A DNA stretch of 64,000 bases, taken from Yamagishiella unicocca (Eukaryota; Chlorophyta; Chlorophyceae; Chlamydomonadales; Volvocaceae). The translations under genes were made by a program, and so were the position numbers. The notes under the pieces were generated by a model. That model ran no database searches, was not told the DNA's origin, and saw nothing but the letters and a program-made list of their open reading frames with translations. Shown one piece after another: positions 1 through 10,400 of this stretch. The stretch is from positions 62,001 through 126,000 of the forward strand of contig BDSL01000141.1 in NCBI GenBank assembly GCA_003116995.1. The letters are read 5' to 3'. Position 1 is the stretch's first letter. Each line of letters opens with the position of its first letter.

Positions 1-384
1 CCCCTCTCGCCGCACATGTACGCCGCCAGCCGGCGACATGTACGCCGCCAGCCGGCGATATGTACGCCGCCAGCCTGCGACGCATCCCCTAGCAAACCCT
101 GGCGGCCGGCTCGAACCTTGCGGCCGGGGTGGTGAAGCCATAGGGGGTGCCGGTCCAGCGTAGGTTCCCAACCGCCCTTCCCCCGAGGCAAACCCTCATC
201 CTTGCCGACTCCACTGACACTGCCCCCAACGTAGGATGCGCACCCACCCCACGTGCCGCCGCTCCCTCCCTTCCTCGCAACCCCCCACTTGCGGGTTCCC
301 ACAGCCATGCTCGCTGGCCCCCCCCACCTGCTACACTTCCCATGTCGAGTAACCGGTTATTTTCTGTAACCCCGCCCTCCGCAG
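1..384. other. Upstream part of TEL2 locus: short tandem repeat plus intronic repeat
   Basis: Positions 1-80 hold three copies of a roughly 24-bp unit with core tgtacgccgccagcc. Positions 331-373 hold a copy of the dispersed intronic element (gtaaccgg... tgtaac) directly before the CAG acceptor at 382-384. No first exon of TEL2 can be assigned with confidence in this stretch. Confidence 0.5.
331..373 (+). repeat. Dispersed intronic element, copy next to TEL2 exon
   Basis: The core cttcccatgtcgagtaaccg followed by a T-rich stretch and tgtaac recurs at 3220-3260 (ctgggaccc ending), 3885-3905, 19430-19475, 14120-14150, 17265-17285 and 57975-58005. In this copy the element ends about 11 bp before the acceptor of the exon at 385. 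Confidence 0.7.
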
Positions 385-3300
385 CCACCTCTCCCTCGTG
401 TCCCTCGCGGACGGCAGCGGCGGTGCCGCTCGTGTGACCGCCCGCGGTGCGGACCTCGCAGCCGCCTTCCTGTCCCACCGCTTCGCCGCGCCCGGCTGCA
501 CCGGAGTGGCGGAGCTGCTGCTGCACCTGGCCCTCAGCCAGCAGCACCGGCAGCAGCAGCAGGGCCAGCAGCAGCAGCGACCCCAGCACCAGCACCAGCA
601 GCAGCATGAGGTTGCTGGAGGGGGGGTCTCGGGATCCGGACAGCAGGAGGACCAGGACGCCACAGTCGCCCTCAGCAACGGGACAGCGACTGGTGGGGGC
701 GGCAGTAGCGGCAGTAGCGTCAGTACTAGCGGCAGCGGTGGTGATGGAGGTGCGGGCGGAGTTGGGGGCGGTGGTGACGGGCAGCAGCAGGGGCTTGCCC
801 CGGAGGATGAGCGGGTGCTCCGGAGGCTGCTGCTGCAGCAGCCGGTGCCAGGGTCGGAGGCGCAACTCGCTGGCGCGGGTCTGTACGACACAGGCTCACT
901 GGCGGGGATGTTGGTTTCGGTGCCGGACCGGGCGGCGGGGCTGCTGTCGGCGCCGTCGGGTTGTGGCCCGGCCTCCCTCGCCTCGAGTGCGGGGATCCCA
1001 GGGGACGCGGCGCTGCTACAGCCGGAGCCTTTCTACTGGCGGCTGCAGCAGCAGCTTATGGGCGTGTTAGCGGACCCGGGCGGGAGCACGGCGGCCGCGC
1101 TGGCGCGCCTGAAGCGCTGCTCGGCCACTCGGGGGGCGACGCTGCGTCAGTCAGCGGGTGGTGCGGCGACAGCCGCTCCTACGGAAGCTAGCCAGCCATC
1201 CCTGGAGCAGACGGCGCTCTCCGAAGCCGGTGCCAGAGCGGACGGCGGGTATGACGGCGGTGGTGGCGGTGATGAGGACGATGACGATGAGATAGGCGGC
1301 CTTAGCGCTGACGGCGCTGCCTCCCTGGAGCGCCTCGTCGCCTCCGCTGCCGTACGGCTCCTGGCAGAGCTGCTGGAGCGCCTGGCCAAGCGAGGGCACG
1401 CTGCGGCGGCGGCGGACGCGCTGCTGGCCTGCACGACTAGCCTTGCGGCGGCGTACGACACCGGTTGCGCCGCCGTACACCCAGCCGCGACGCTGCCCGC
1501 CGGCGGCGACGGCGGCGCTGTGCAGCTGCGGGGGGGGTGTACGGCGGCGCTGCTGCAGGTTGCGGACGCCAGCTCGGCGGCGCTGGAGCGGCTGCTGGCG
1601 GCGCTGCTGGATCGCGGGGCGGCGGCGGCGGTGGTTGCGGCTGCGGCGGCGTCCGGGCCTGGTGCTGGTGCAGACGCCACGTCTCACGCCGTAGGCGTTG
1701 AGGATTCGACCGCACAGGGGGCGCAGCCGCAGAGCCACCAGCAGCAGAGCCACCAGCAGCAGAGCCACCAGCAGCAGAGCCACCAGCAGCTGGAGGCGCT
1801 GTTCGGTCTGGCACCGCCGCTGGCCCCCGCCGCACTCGCCGCAGCAGTCACGGCACTAAGCTGGCTCCTGCCGCCGCGCCTGGCCGAGCACCCCGCTGTG
1901 TCGTACATCCTCACCGACCGCCTCCTCCTGTCGCTGCAGCGCCCGCCGCTGCCGTACGACAGCCTGCAGCTGCTCACGGCGCTGCTGCCCGCCGCCTACC
2001 CCGCCGCGCAGCCCGCCGCTGCCGCCGGCGCGCTGGCGGCCGCGTGGGGCGACGCCGCCACCGTCACCCGTACATCCGTACAGCGTCAGGCCTATCTGGC
2101 ACAGGCGCTGCTGCTGCTGCTGGCGCGGATGGACCGGGCCGGAGTGGAGGGCACTCCGGGGCTGCTAGGCGCGCTGCTGGGCGGTGTGAGTCAGCGGCTG
2201 GGCAGTCCGCTTGTGGCCACTCAGCGCCAGGCCATGCGGGTGGGGCGCGCCTTCAGCCTGCTGCTGGACCCCGCCAGCGACCTGTTCGGGGACATGGGCG
2301 AGCTGGGGCTGGGGCCGGAGGAGCTGTGGCCGGGTGAGGGAGGGGGCGGCTAGGGGCGGCTGCATAGGGCCCGCGCTTCTGAGCGGCCAAAACAAGTGAG
2401 GGGCTGCGTTCGGGGTGCTGCCATTCGGGGTGCTGCCATTCCCGTCATCGGGTGCAGAAGATGCGTGCTGACGTGGCATGTCGACTCGTCCTCCGGTTGG
2501 GCCCTCCCGTGACCCGCTGTCTGACGCCCCCTGACGCCAGGTGCGCTCCCTCGTCGCCTCGTGTGGCGGCCCACGTCGGCTGCTGCTGGTGAGGCGGCGG
2601 CCAGCGGCGCAGCGAGCCAGTCCGCTGCAACCAGGGACAAACCTGACATCGACGTCGTCACGGCCAGCGGAGGCGACGGCGCCGCCGCCGCCAGCGGCGG
2701 CGACATCGATGACGGCGACGGCAGCGTATGCACCGCCACGGACAGCGACGACGAGGACGTAAGGCCCGAGTACGACGACGACGAGCTGCGGCCGCTGGGG
2801 TCGGCGGAGGAGCTGGAGGGCGACCCGGAGGCGGAGGCGTGGCGGCGAGCGGAGCCGTCGTCGCTGCAGCTGAGGTCGCTGGCGGCGGCGCTGCGGCGGC
2901 AGGAGGACGTCACCGCCGTACTGGGGGCGCTCAAGAGGCTGGAGGTGGGAGGTGACGGGTGGTGGGGTGGTGGGACGTGACGGGTGGTGAGGTGGTGGGA
3001 TGTTGGGGCGGTGGGGTGACGGGTGGCGGGGTGACGGGTGGTGGGGTGGTGGGGTGACGGGTGGCGGGGAGGGTCGGACCGGTACCCGCACCAGTCGCAG
3101 CAAGCTCCCTCCCGCCCTCCCGCCCCACCTCAGGCACCACTTCGCTCACCCGCCCACCTGACTGCAACGTTACCCTACACATGCGCGCGCGTCCAGGTGT
3201 CCGAAGACTATGCACCAGCTACACTTCCCACGTCGAGTAACCGGGTCTTTTCTGGGACCCCCCTCTACGCACCTAACACGCCCCCTTACCGGCTCAGCTG

Positions 3301-6300
3301 TAACATCACCCCACCCCACGGGTCTTCCTCAAACTCCCTCATCTTCCAGGAGGTCATTCGCGCCGCCCCCGACGAGCTGCCCCTGGTGGCCCCCGAGCTA
3401 GTGCGCTCGCTGCTGCACTGCCGGGTGCCCGAGTGGGCGGAGCCGGACGAGCCGGTTGCAGGCGGCAGCGGCAGCAGCAGCGGGGCAGCTGCTGGCGGCG
3501 GCAACCCGTGGGACTCCTCCCCGGCGGCACAGCGGCACCGGAGCCTGGTGGCGCTGCTGGCGGTGGCGCCGCTGCAGGGTGGGTGGGCGGCGGGGAGCTG
3601 GGGGTGGGGGACGTAGGGGACGTAGGGTGGGTGATTGGGGGGGAGCTGGGGTTGCTGCATGCTGGCGGTGGGGGACGTAGGGCGGTATTGTGGGGCACCG
3701 AAGTGTCAAGGCGCGAGAGGGAGGGGTTGCTGCTTGCGGCTGCAGTTTGCTTCTTGCTCTCTTTTCGTCGTTTCGCAGGGGGGGGGGGCGCTTCGCTTCT
3801 CTCCCGCCTCACCTCAACACCAGCTTCCTCGTTCACGGGCCTTCCTCTCTTTCCCCCCCCCCCCACACCTCAATCCGCGTTACCGGTTCTTTTATTGTAA
3901 CCCACCTCGACCCGCTCGCATGCTCCCCTCCCACCGCCGCAGCCGGTGACGCGCTGGTCCCCGAGGTCTACTCACCGCACCTGGACCTCCACCAGCGCCT
4001 CACACTGCTGGACGCGCTGGCGGCGGGCGCGGCGGAGCTGGCTGACCCGCGGGTCGCTCCGCGCCTCACGCAGGGCCCCGGCGGCAGGCCGCTCCTGCAG
4101 CGGCCCGACCCGACGCAGCCCACCACTGCCCGCCTGTCCTCCCTCACCGAGGCCGCGACGCAGCCGGCTACTACCAGCCGGAAGGGGCGGCTGGCAGCGG
4201 CGGGGGCCGGAGGGGAGACCAGTGGCGGAGGTGGTTCGGGACCTGGCAGCGGCGGCGGCGGGGGGTCTGTGGTGGACGCAGCGAGTGATGGGTCTCGGCG
4301 CAGGGGCCCTCGGACCCGGGTGTGGGGCCCGGTGGCGCTGAGGAAGCGGAAGGAGGAGCAGGAGGCGGCGGCGGTGGGGCGGCAGGCGGCGGGCACTGCG
4401 ACGTTCCGAAACCGCTTCGCTGACGTGGCGCTGCGCTGGGCGGCGGGGCTCCTCCGCGAGGTGGGTGCGGGGTGTGGGACGAAACCCGTAGGTGGGTGGT
4501 GGGGGTGAGGTGTGTTTTACACTCTGCCTGAACTGTGTAGCATTTTATGTCACCGCACACAGGTATGCGGTGCCCCGGTATGTATGCTGCAGTGCGGACG
4601 GCTGGTGTTTCCTTCCGTTATTTCCGTTGCAACTGCCACCGTACTGCAAGCTGCCATGAGCCTACAACCACGCGCCGCTGCCTCTGCATGGAATTTAAAA
4701 TGCGGTGGCGGGGGTGCTGTTTGCCGTGCCAGGTTGACCGGGTCAAACACGGGGTGGATCTGCTGGGTCGCGACCACCAGCTGCTGGGTCGGCTGCTGTC
4801 CACCCTGGCGGCCTTCACGGAGGCGGCGGCAGGCAGCGGCGCGCTGCCCCCGCTGGCCAGCGCCACCCTGGAGCTCATCAGGTCGCCGGAGGTGCGCACG
4901 CGAGAGCTGTGCATGTGGCGTACGACCGTACGACCGTACGGAGTGTGGTGAACTGGTGATATGTACGCCCACATGGGAGCTGGCAAATGGCCGTACGCCG
5001 TGGAGGGGGATTGGAAGGTTGGGTGGGCGATAGAGGACAAAAGAGGGATTGGAAGGCTGGGGGGACGATAGAGGGCAGGAAGGGGATTGGAGTGTTGCGT
5101 GGGCGGTAGAGGCCAGCCGGTGTAAGCTGGGGGATCTTACGCCTTCCTGTCATCCGCGGTTACGCCATTGTAAGCATGCAAAGGCGTAACCGCTGATGAC
5201 AGGAAGGCGTAAGATCCCCCAGCTTACACCGCCTGCCCTCTATCGCCCCCTCCCCAACATTCCAATCCCCTCCTGCCCTCTATCGGCCCCCCCAACATTC
5301 CAATCCCCCTCCTGAACCCGTGTGGCCCGCGTCCTGTTCCGTGCCTGGCCGCTGCCGCTGCTGCTGCCCCGGTACCTGGTGAACACTATCCCTGCCGCCC
5401 AACCACCGCGCGTGCGCCCCCTCTTATGGATTCGCGGATATATGGTTTACGCTCCTCTACCCTCTTCCACACCCCTCTACCCTCCTCTACCCTCCTCTAC
5501 CCTCCTCTACACCCCTCTACACCCCTCTACTCCTCTCTATGCCTTCCTGCACACGGCTTGACGCTTTGGAGCTTCAGGTATCAGGCGTCGCGCCAACCAT
5601 TAATCCGTAAACCGAAAGCGAACCCCCTGCCGCCCACAATCACCCCACCTACCCCCCCTCCCTTTTCTCGGCCGTGGATTCGCGGCTATAATACCCCCCC
5701 CTCCGGTTTTTACACACACACCCCTCCGGTCTTTACGCCCCCCCCCCGCAGGTCCACGCGCACCCCGAGCCCTACGTGCGGCGAGCCTCCCTGCTGGCTG
5801 CCGGCCAGGTGCTGGCGCAGCTGCCGCCAGCAGTGGTGGCGGGGGCGCTGCTGGGCGCGAGCGGCTCCGGAGCCGGTTCCGGCGCTGGGCTGGGAGTGTT
5901 CGCTGGCCTGGGGCTGGGCGGCGGTGGCGGTGGCGGCGGTGGCGGCGGCGGTGCGCTGGCTGAGCGGCTGGAGTGGGTTGCTGAGTGGAGTCGTGCCACC
6001 TCGGAGGGCGACGTGGACCCGCACTGCAGGATGATGGCGCAGGCCTGTGTCAACCTGCAGGTGGGTGTGGAGGGGTTGGGGGGGGAGGGTTGGGGGGCCG
6101 GTGGCTACGGAGGTGGGGGCTCTAGGCCTGTGCCGCTGTGCTATGCTACATCAATACCACGGTATTGCAAAAAAGATACAGTGATTGTTGTGGGTCGGTC
6201 TGGAATGTGTTACCCAGCAAGCTGCGCCTTCGCTCGAACTTCACCCGATGAACCCTCTTCTCCAACCAATCAACCGACCAAGTAAGACGACCAACCAACC

Positions 6301-6532
6301 ACGCCCCGCCCCCCAGGCCGACCTGGCTTCCCGCTGCCTGACGTCGCTGCAAGACGCAGCCAGCACCGCGACCCAGATGGGCCCCACCATGCCCACCCTG
6401 GACCTGGCGCGTACGGCGCGCATGCTGACGTCATCAGTTGCGCCAGGGCTGACGGGGGTCCGCGGCGGCGGCGCGGGTGCAGGGCTCTCTTCGGCGGCGG
6501 CCGCTCTGGTAACGGACGTTAGCGTGTGGTAG
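385..6532 (+). CDS. TEL2: TEL2/TELO2-type telomere maintenance protein, 5'-partial
   Basis: Proposed exons are 385-2333, 2541-2944, 3350-3578, 3943-4460, 4733-4891, 5752-6060 and 6317-6532 (TAG). All junctions are GT-AG and the phases agree, giving about 1,261 codons. In the TEL2 family this protein works with TTI1 and TTI2 as an Hsp90 co-chaperone that stabilises PIKK kinases such as TOR, ATM and ATR; that role is from family knowledge. The C-terminal Telomere_reg-2-like region shows it best: YSPHLDLHQRLTLLDALAAG (exon 4), a VDLLGRDHQLLGRLL block (exon 5), then HAHPEPYVRRASLLAAGQVL and GDVDPHCRMMAQACVNL (exon 6). The first exon here has no ATG at its left edge and follows a CAG acceptor at 382-384, so the N-terminus lies further left, possibly outside the window. 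Low-complexity Gln, Gly and Asp/Glu inserts (for example 530-610 and 1727-1790) are longer than in animal TELO2. The last exon ends in a weakly conserved tail. Confidence 0.83.
3220..3260 (+). repeat. Dispersed intronic element, copy in TEL2 intron
   Basis: Shares acttcccacgtcgagtaacc with the copy at 331-373. It is preceded at 3200-3220 by gtgtccgaagactatgcacc, which matches the longer copy at 19347 (gtgtccgacgaccatgcgcc). It lies in the intron before the exon at 3350. Confidence 0.7.
5119..5230. repeat. Foldback (inverted-repeat) element in TEL2 intron
   Basis: Two 48-bp arms, 5119-5166 and 5183-5230, are reverse complements with one mismatch and are separated by a 16-base loop. Arm sequence begins ggtgtaagctgggggatctt. 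Looser complementarity extends outward to about 5003 and 5313, with repeated gggattgga / gatagaggg motifs on the left and their complements on the right. It sits in the intron between the exons ending at 4891 and starting at 5752. It resembles a foldback MITE; no transposase is present. Confidence 0.85.
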
Positions 6533-6834
6533 GGGGAGGGGGCCAGGCTGTCGCCCCTGTCGGGCCAACTGGGCCCAGCCCTGCGCCTTCTCAGGTGGCG
6601 CCTCGGGAGGAGGAGTGCTGCGTTCGCTTCGATGGCCCTCGGGAGGAGGTGTCGAGGAAGGCTGAGGCGGGGAAGAGGCGGCGAAGAAGGGAGCTGGTGT
6701 ACAGCAGGATGAACTGGGATGCGCTAGCGCTCCATTGAGCGGCGCGGCTGCGGCGCCGAGTGGGAAGCACGGTGGCAACAGGTAGCGGCTCTTCTGACGT
6801 TGGGTGTAGGTGCAACGCCTTGCCCTCCTGCCTT

Positions 6835-6839
6835 TGTAA
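6835..6839 (+). terminator. TGTAA polyadenylation signal of TEL2
   Basis: TGTAA, the polyadenylation signal of Chlamydomonas-group algae, occurs about 300 bp after the TEL2 stop codon at 6532 and is the only copy seen near it. It implies a 3' UTR of about 6533-6855. Confidence 0.6.
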
Positions 6840-6859
6840 CCCATCATTTGCCTGGGCAG

Positions 6860-7405
6860 CTGGCTCATATAAGTCCATAAATTCAACATGGCGTAGGTTT
6901 TGCTCCGTCCCCTACCGCCTGCTGCTGTCCATTCCGTTTGGCGACGGTCCCGGAGCTGGTTACGGAGCTGATTCGGCTTCTTTGCTGGCCTGTCACCTTC
7001 GCTCTTGACGGACCTAGCCTACTGAATTCTTGTTTATCTACATGTAGCAACAAAATATCCCTTAGAAGCGATACACTTCTGTCCCGGTAGTCTAGCGTCC
7101 CCATCATTTGCGAATAGCATCGGAGTTGCGGCACATTTAACGTTATGAATAGGTCCCGGTGCATTGAACGGATTGATGGCGGGTCACGGTCGTCGCTCGG
7201 AAAGAAATGGAGCTGCGCCAAAAGAGCGCTCGCCAGTCGCGGTATCTTGCGGATATCAGTAAGTGGCCTATTTGTTTACTGTAACCTGGTGAAATGGAAC
7301 GTTTGCTTCCAAACAGGTTGACTGCGAAAGCTGACCGTCGTTGCGGAAACCGTCGCGGTGCACAAAAGTTTGGGTCGTACGAGGTATATCCATCGTCCAT
7401 CTTAT
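6860..7405. promoter_or_regulatory. Intergenic region, likely promoter and 5' UTR of the helical-repeat gene
   Basis: Base composition drops in GC compared with the flanks (roughly 6880-7420). There is no convincing coding frame on either strand. It lies between the TEL2 3' end and the first exon of the next plus-strand gene, so it is the expected promoter and leader. An alternative first exon with ATG at 7294 and a 49-bp intron (7384-7432) also keeps frame. Confidence 0.45.
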
Positions 7406-10400
7406 ATGTTTCATGCTTCAATTCGTCTGCAGAAACCTGCAGCTGTCCCTCCCACCGCCGGCGGCAGCGCCGGTGGCGGCGGCGGCGGCTCTGTCCGCCG
7501 CGTTACCAACCGCGACCTGGACGCCTTGAGAAAGGTCGGCAGGGGTGCGGACGCTTGGTGTCGGGCTGCGAGGTCCGCACGTGGGGGCTCGGGCGGAAGG
7601 TGCCGGGTCAGGGGCGTTGGGGGAACGGAGTACCGGTTGTTGACCAGGGTCGTCGTGGCGTGACGTGACGTAAGGCCAAAGGCCCCTGGGGCCCTGTAGG
7701 TTCATCACGAGGCCGCATGCGCCCCACAACTGCACACCCTCGACGCGCCCTCCTCTCCGCCGGCGTCGCCATGGTCCCGCGGGACACAGGGGCACAGGCG
7801 CACACACGGTTACCCAAACAGCTCTTGCACCGCCACCGCCACCACCACCGCCACCACCGCCACCACCGCCACCACCGCCACCGCCACCTGCCCCGCCACC
7901 AGGATCACCCTCCTCCCAGCCCAGCCTCCCCCCGGTATCCCGTCTCCTCGCCTGCTAGCCTTGCCCCCCTGTCCCGCATCTTCACGCCCCATATTTTCTC
8001 ACTTCCTCCCTCCGTCATACAGGCCTCCGCCGTACAACGCCGTACGCCGCCGTACCAGCCCGCGTCCCCGTCTCCCCGTATATCCGTCCTCCCCTTTCCT
8101 GCCTCCGCCTCTTTCGCCGCGCCGCTGGGGCCTCTTCGTTGCTTTGACCCCTGTCCACCCGCTCCGCGCCTGGATGTTGTTCCTAACGCCCCCTGCTGCC
8201 CCTTGCCCGCATGCTTCGCGTCGACCGCCTTCCCCACCCGCTCTGGGCCCTGGTCAGGTGAGTTCCGCCGCTGGGTTGGGCCTCTGTTCTGGTAGTTTTT
8301 TGCTAGTCGTTGCGTTCTTGTCTGCGGGCGTCGGGACCTGCGTCTGGGCTTTCGCGTCCCCCATGGCGGCGCGGCGCGGCTTCGGCCTCCTCTCCTGGAC
8401 GACCGCGGACCTTCTCTGGTAATGACCGGCTTCCTCACGCATCTGGTCGGTATTCGGGCGGGTCGGGACTGGGACTCCGACTAGGACTGGGACTGGGACC
8501 GGACCGCGATGTCCGCTCTCCCATAGCGCACCAACTCCCACAGTTCTCCTGCTAGCGCCCAAAACCGGTTCTGCGAAAAGTTTACGTGCGTCGCGCGGGG
8601 TCCTCGCTTCCTTTCGTCTCGCCGTAGCCGATATAGCTTAGCCGCCAAAGGTCATATTACGACCTTCGGCTTTCGTATCCCCAACCCAGTTCTCCCGCAT
8701 GCATCTCAAAACTTCTGCTTTAAATGATTTTTTTTCGGACATCCACGGGTTTCCCTCGAACCTCCCAGCCCCGCCTTACCTGCCGCTATCACCCCCCCAT
8801 CCCTCACCCGTCACCTCTTCCCCCCTGCTCTACTCCCTCCGCCCCTACCCTCCCCCGCCAGGTCTTCGGCCCCCAGCGCCCGGTGGATGGCGGTAGCATG
8901 CAGGACGGCGGCCCAGCGGGCGGCAGCAGCAGCGGCAGCAGCAGCGGCAGTAGCCGGCCCGGCGAGCAGCCGCTCTTCCCGATGGGCCTTCCCTCCGACC
9001 CGGCCATCTCCGCAGCCATCTCCGCAGCTGCCAGCTGGCGGGAGCTGCGAGACCTCTACTCCGCCACCGCTCGGCGGATTGACCCGGGGCAGCTGCTGGC
9101 GATCACACAGAGGTCAGCGGAGTGGACGAGGGACAGGCGGGGTGGCGGGGAGTATAAGGCGGGGGGCGGCGGTAGAAGGGCTGGTTGGCAGGGGCGGGGT
9201 GGCGGGGAGTATTAGGCGGGGGCCGGCGGTAGGAGGGCTGGTTGGCGAGGGGGGGGAAGAGGGGTGGGGAGTATGCGGTGCGGGAAAGGGACGGTGGGAG
9301 GTCTGGTTCCGGTGCGGGGCGGCGGCTGGCTCACAGTGCTGGGTGCTGGGGGGCTCCACGGCACCAGTCTCTGATGGCCGCAGTATCACCGGCCTCTACC
9401 CACACCTCCGCCCTAAACCCCCCCCCACAGGCTGGCTCACGTCACGGGGGCGCTGTGGTGGCCTGATGGCGCTCCGCTGCCCGAGCCGGCTGCTCCAGGG
9501 GGGGCGCCCTGGGCCCCGCAGCTGAGCGAGCAGGAGGCGGAGGAAGTGGTGGTGGGTGGGACCGAGGCAGGGGAAGGGAGGAGGGAACAGCGTACGGCGG
9601 AGAAGGACGTCCGCTGTACCGTACGGCCACCTACCCGCACGTGACCACACCCGCAGCAGCCCCCTCTCCTTCTCGGCCCTCCCCCAAATCTGGGTCTTCT
9701 CGCCGCCACCCCTCCCAATCTCCGCGGTCAACGTGTTTTCATTCTTCCCCCATTCTCCCCCCTACCCCCCACCCAGGCGCTGGCCCGCAGCCTCTGTCCC
9801 GCCATCCAGGTGTGCCTGCAGGACATGTACGGCATGCAGAACGTGGCCGGACTACTCCAGGTACGACATCCTCCCGGTCACCCCTGTCCGGCCCCCACCC
9901 ACCACCCTCAGCTCCTGATTGACGCCCGCCAACCGCCAACTGCCCCCCTTCAGGCGCTGGTCAGCCTGGGCGTGCCCCCGCCCACTTCCTGGCTGCGGTC
10001 AGCGGAGCTGGTGGCGCTGCGCACACAGCAGGAGGGCGGGCAGGCAGCCAGGTGGGGGGGGTGGTTGGGGGGGTGAGAGGGGTTGGGGGGGGGTGAGAGG
10101 GGTTGGGAGGGAACCTGTGGTGGTGGGTGTGGTGGGTGGGTGGTGGGGGCTGAGGTAGGGGTGGGGGGTATGCGTTGGGTGTCAGGGGCGGGGAGCTGTC
10201 GTAGACCGGGCTAACGCGGGAGGCGGGAGTGCAGCCGCGTGGGGGGTGCCTGGCGAGCAGGTGACGAGTGTCGCGGTGGGGTGGGGTTGGGGGGGGGATG
10301 TAGCAGGTCGTAACTGGGGCCGGCCCCGCTGCCACTTGCCACTTGCCCCCGCCGCTGCCACTTGCCCCCGCTGCTGCCGGGCTCGGGGCCCCCCGGCTGC

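Noticed and set aside
7294..7383. Alternative first exon MERLLPNRLTAKADRRCG for the helical-repeat gene
   Set aside because: It keeps frame only with a 49-bp intron, shorter than the other introns here. The ATG at 7406 needs no such intron. Kept as an alternative, not as the main call.
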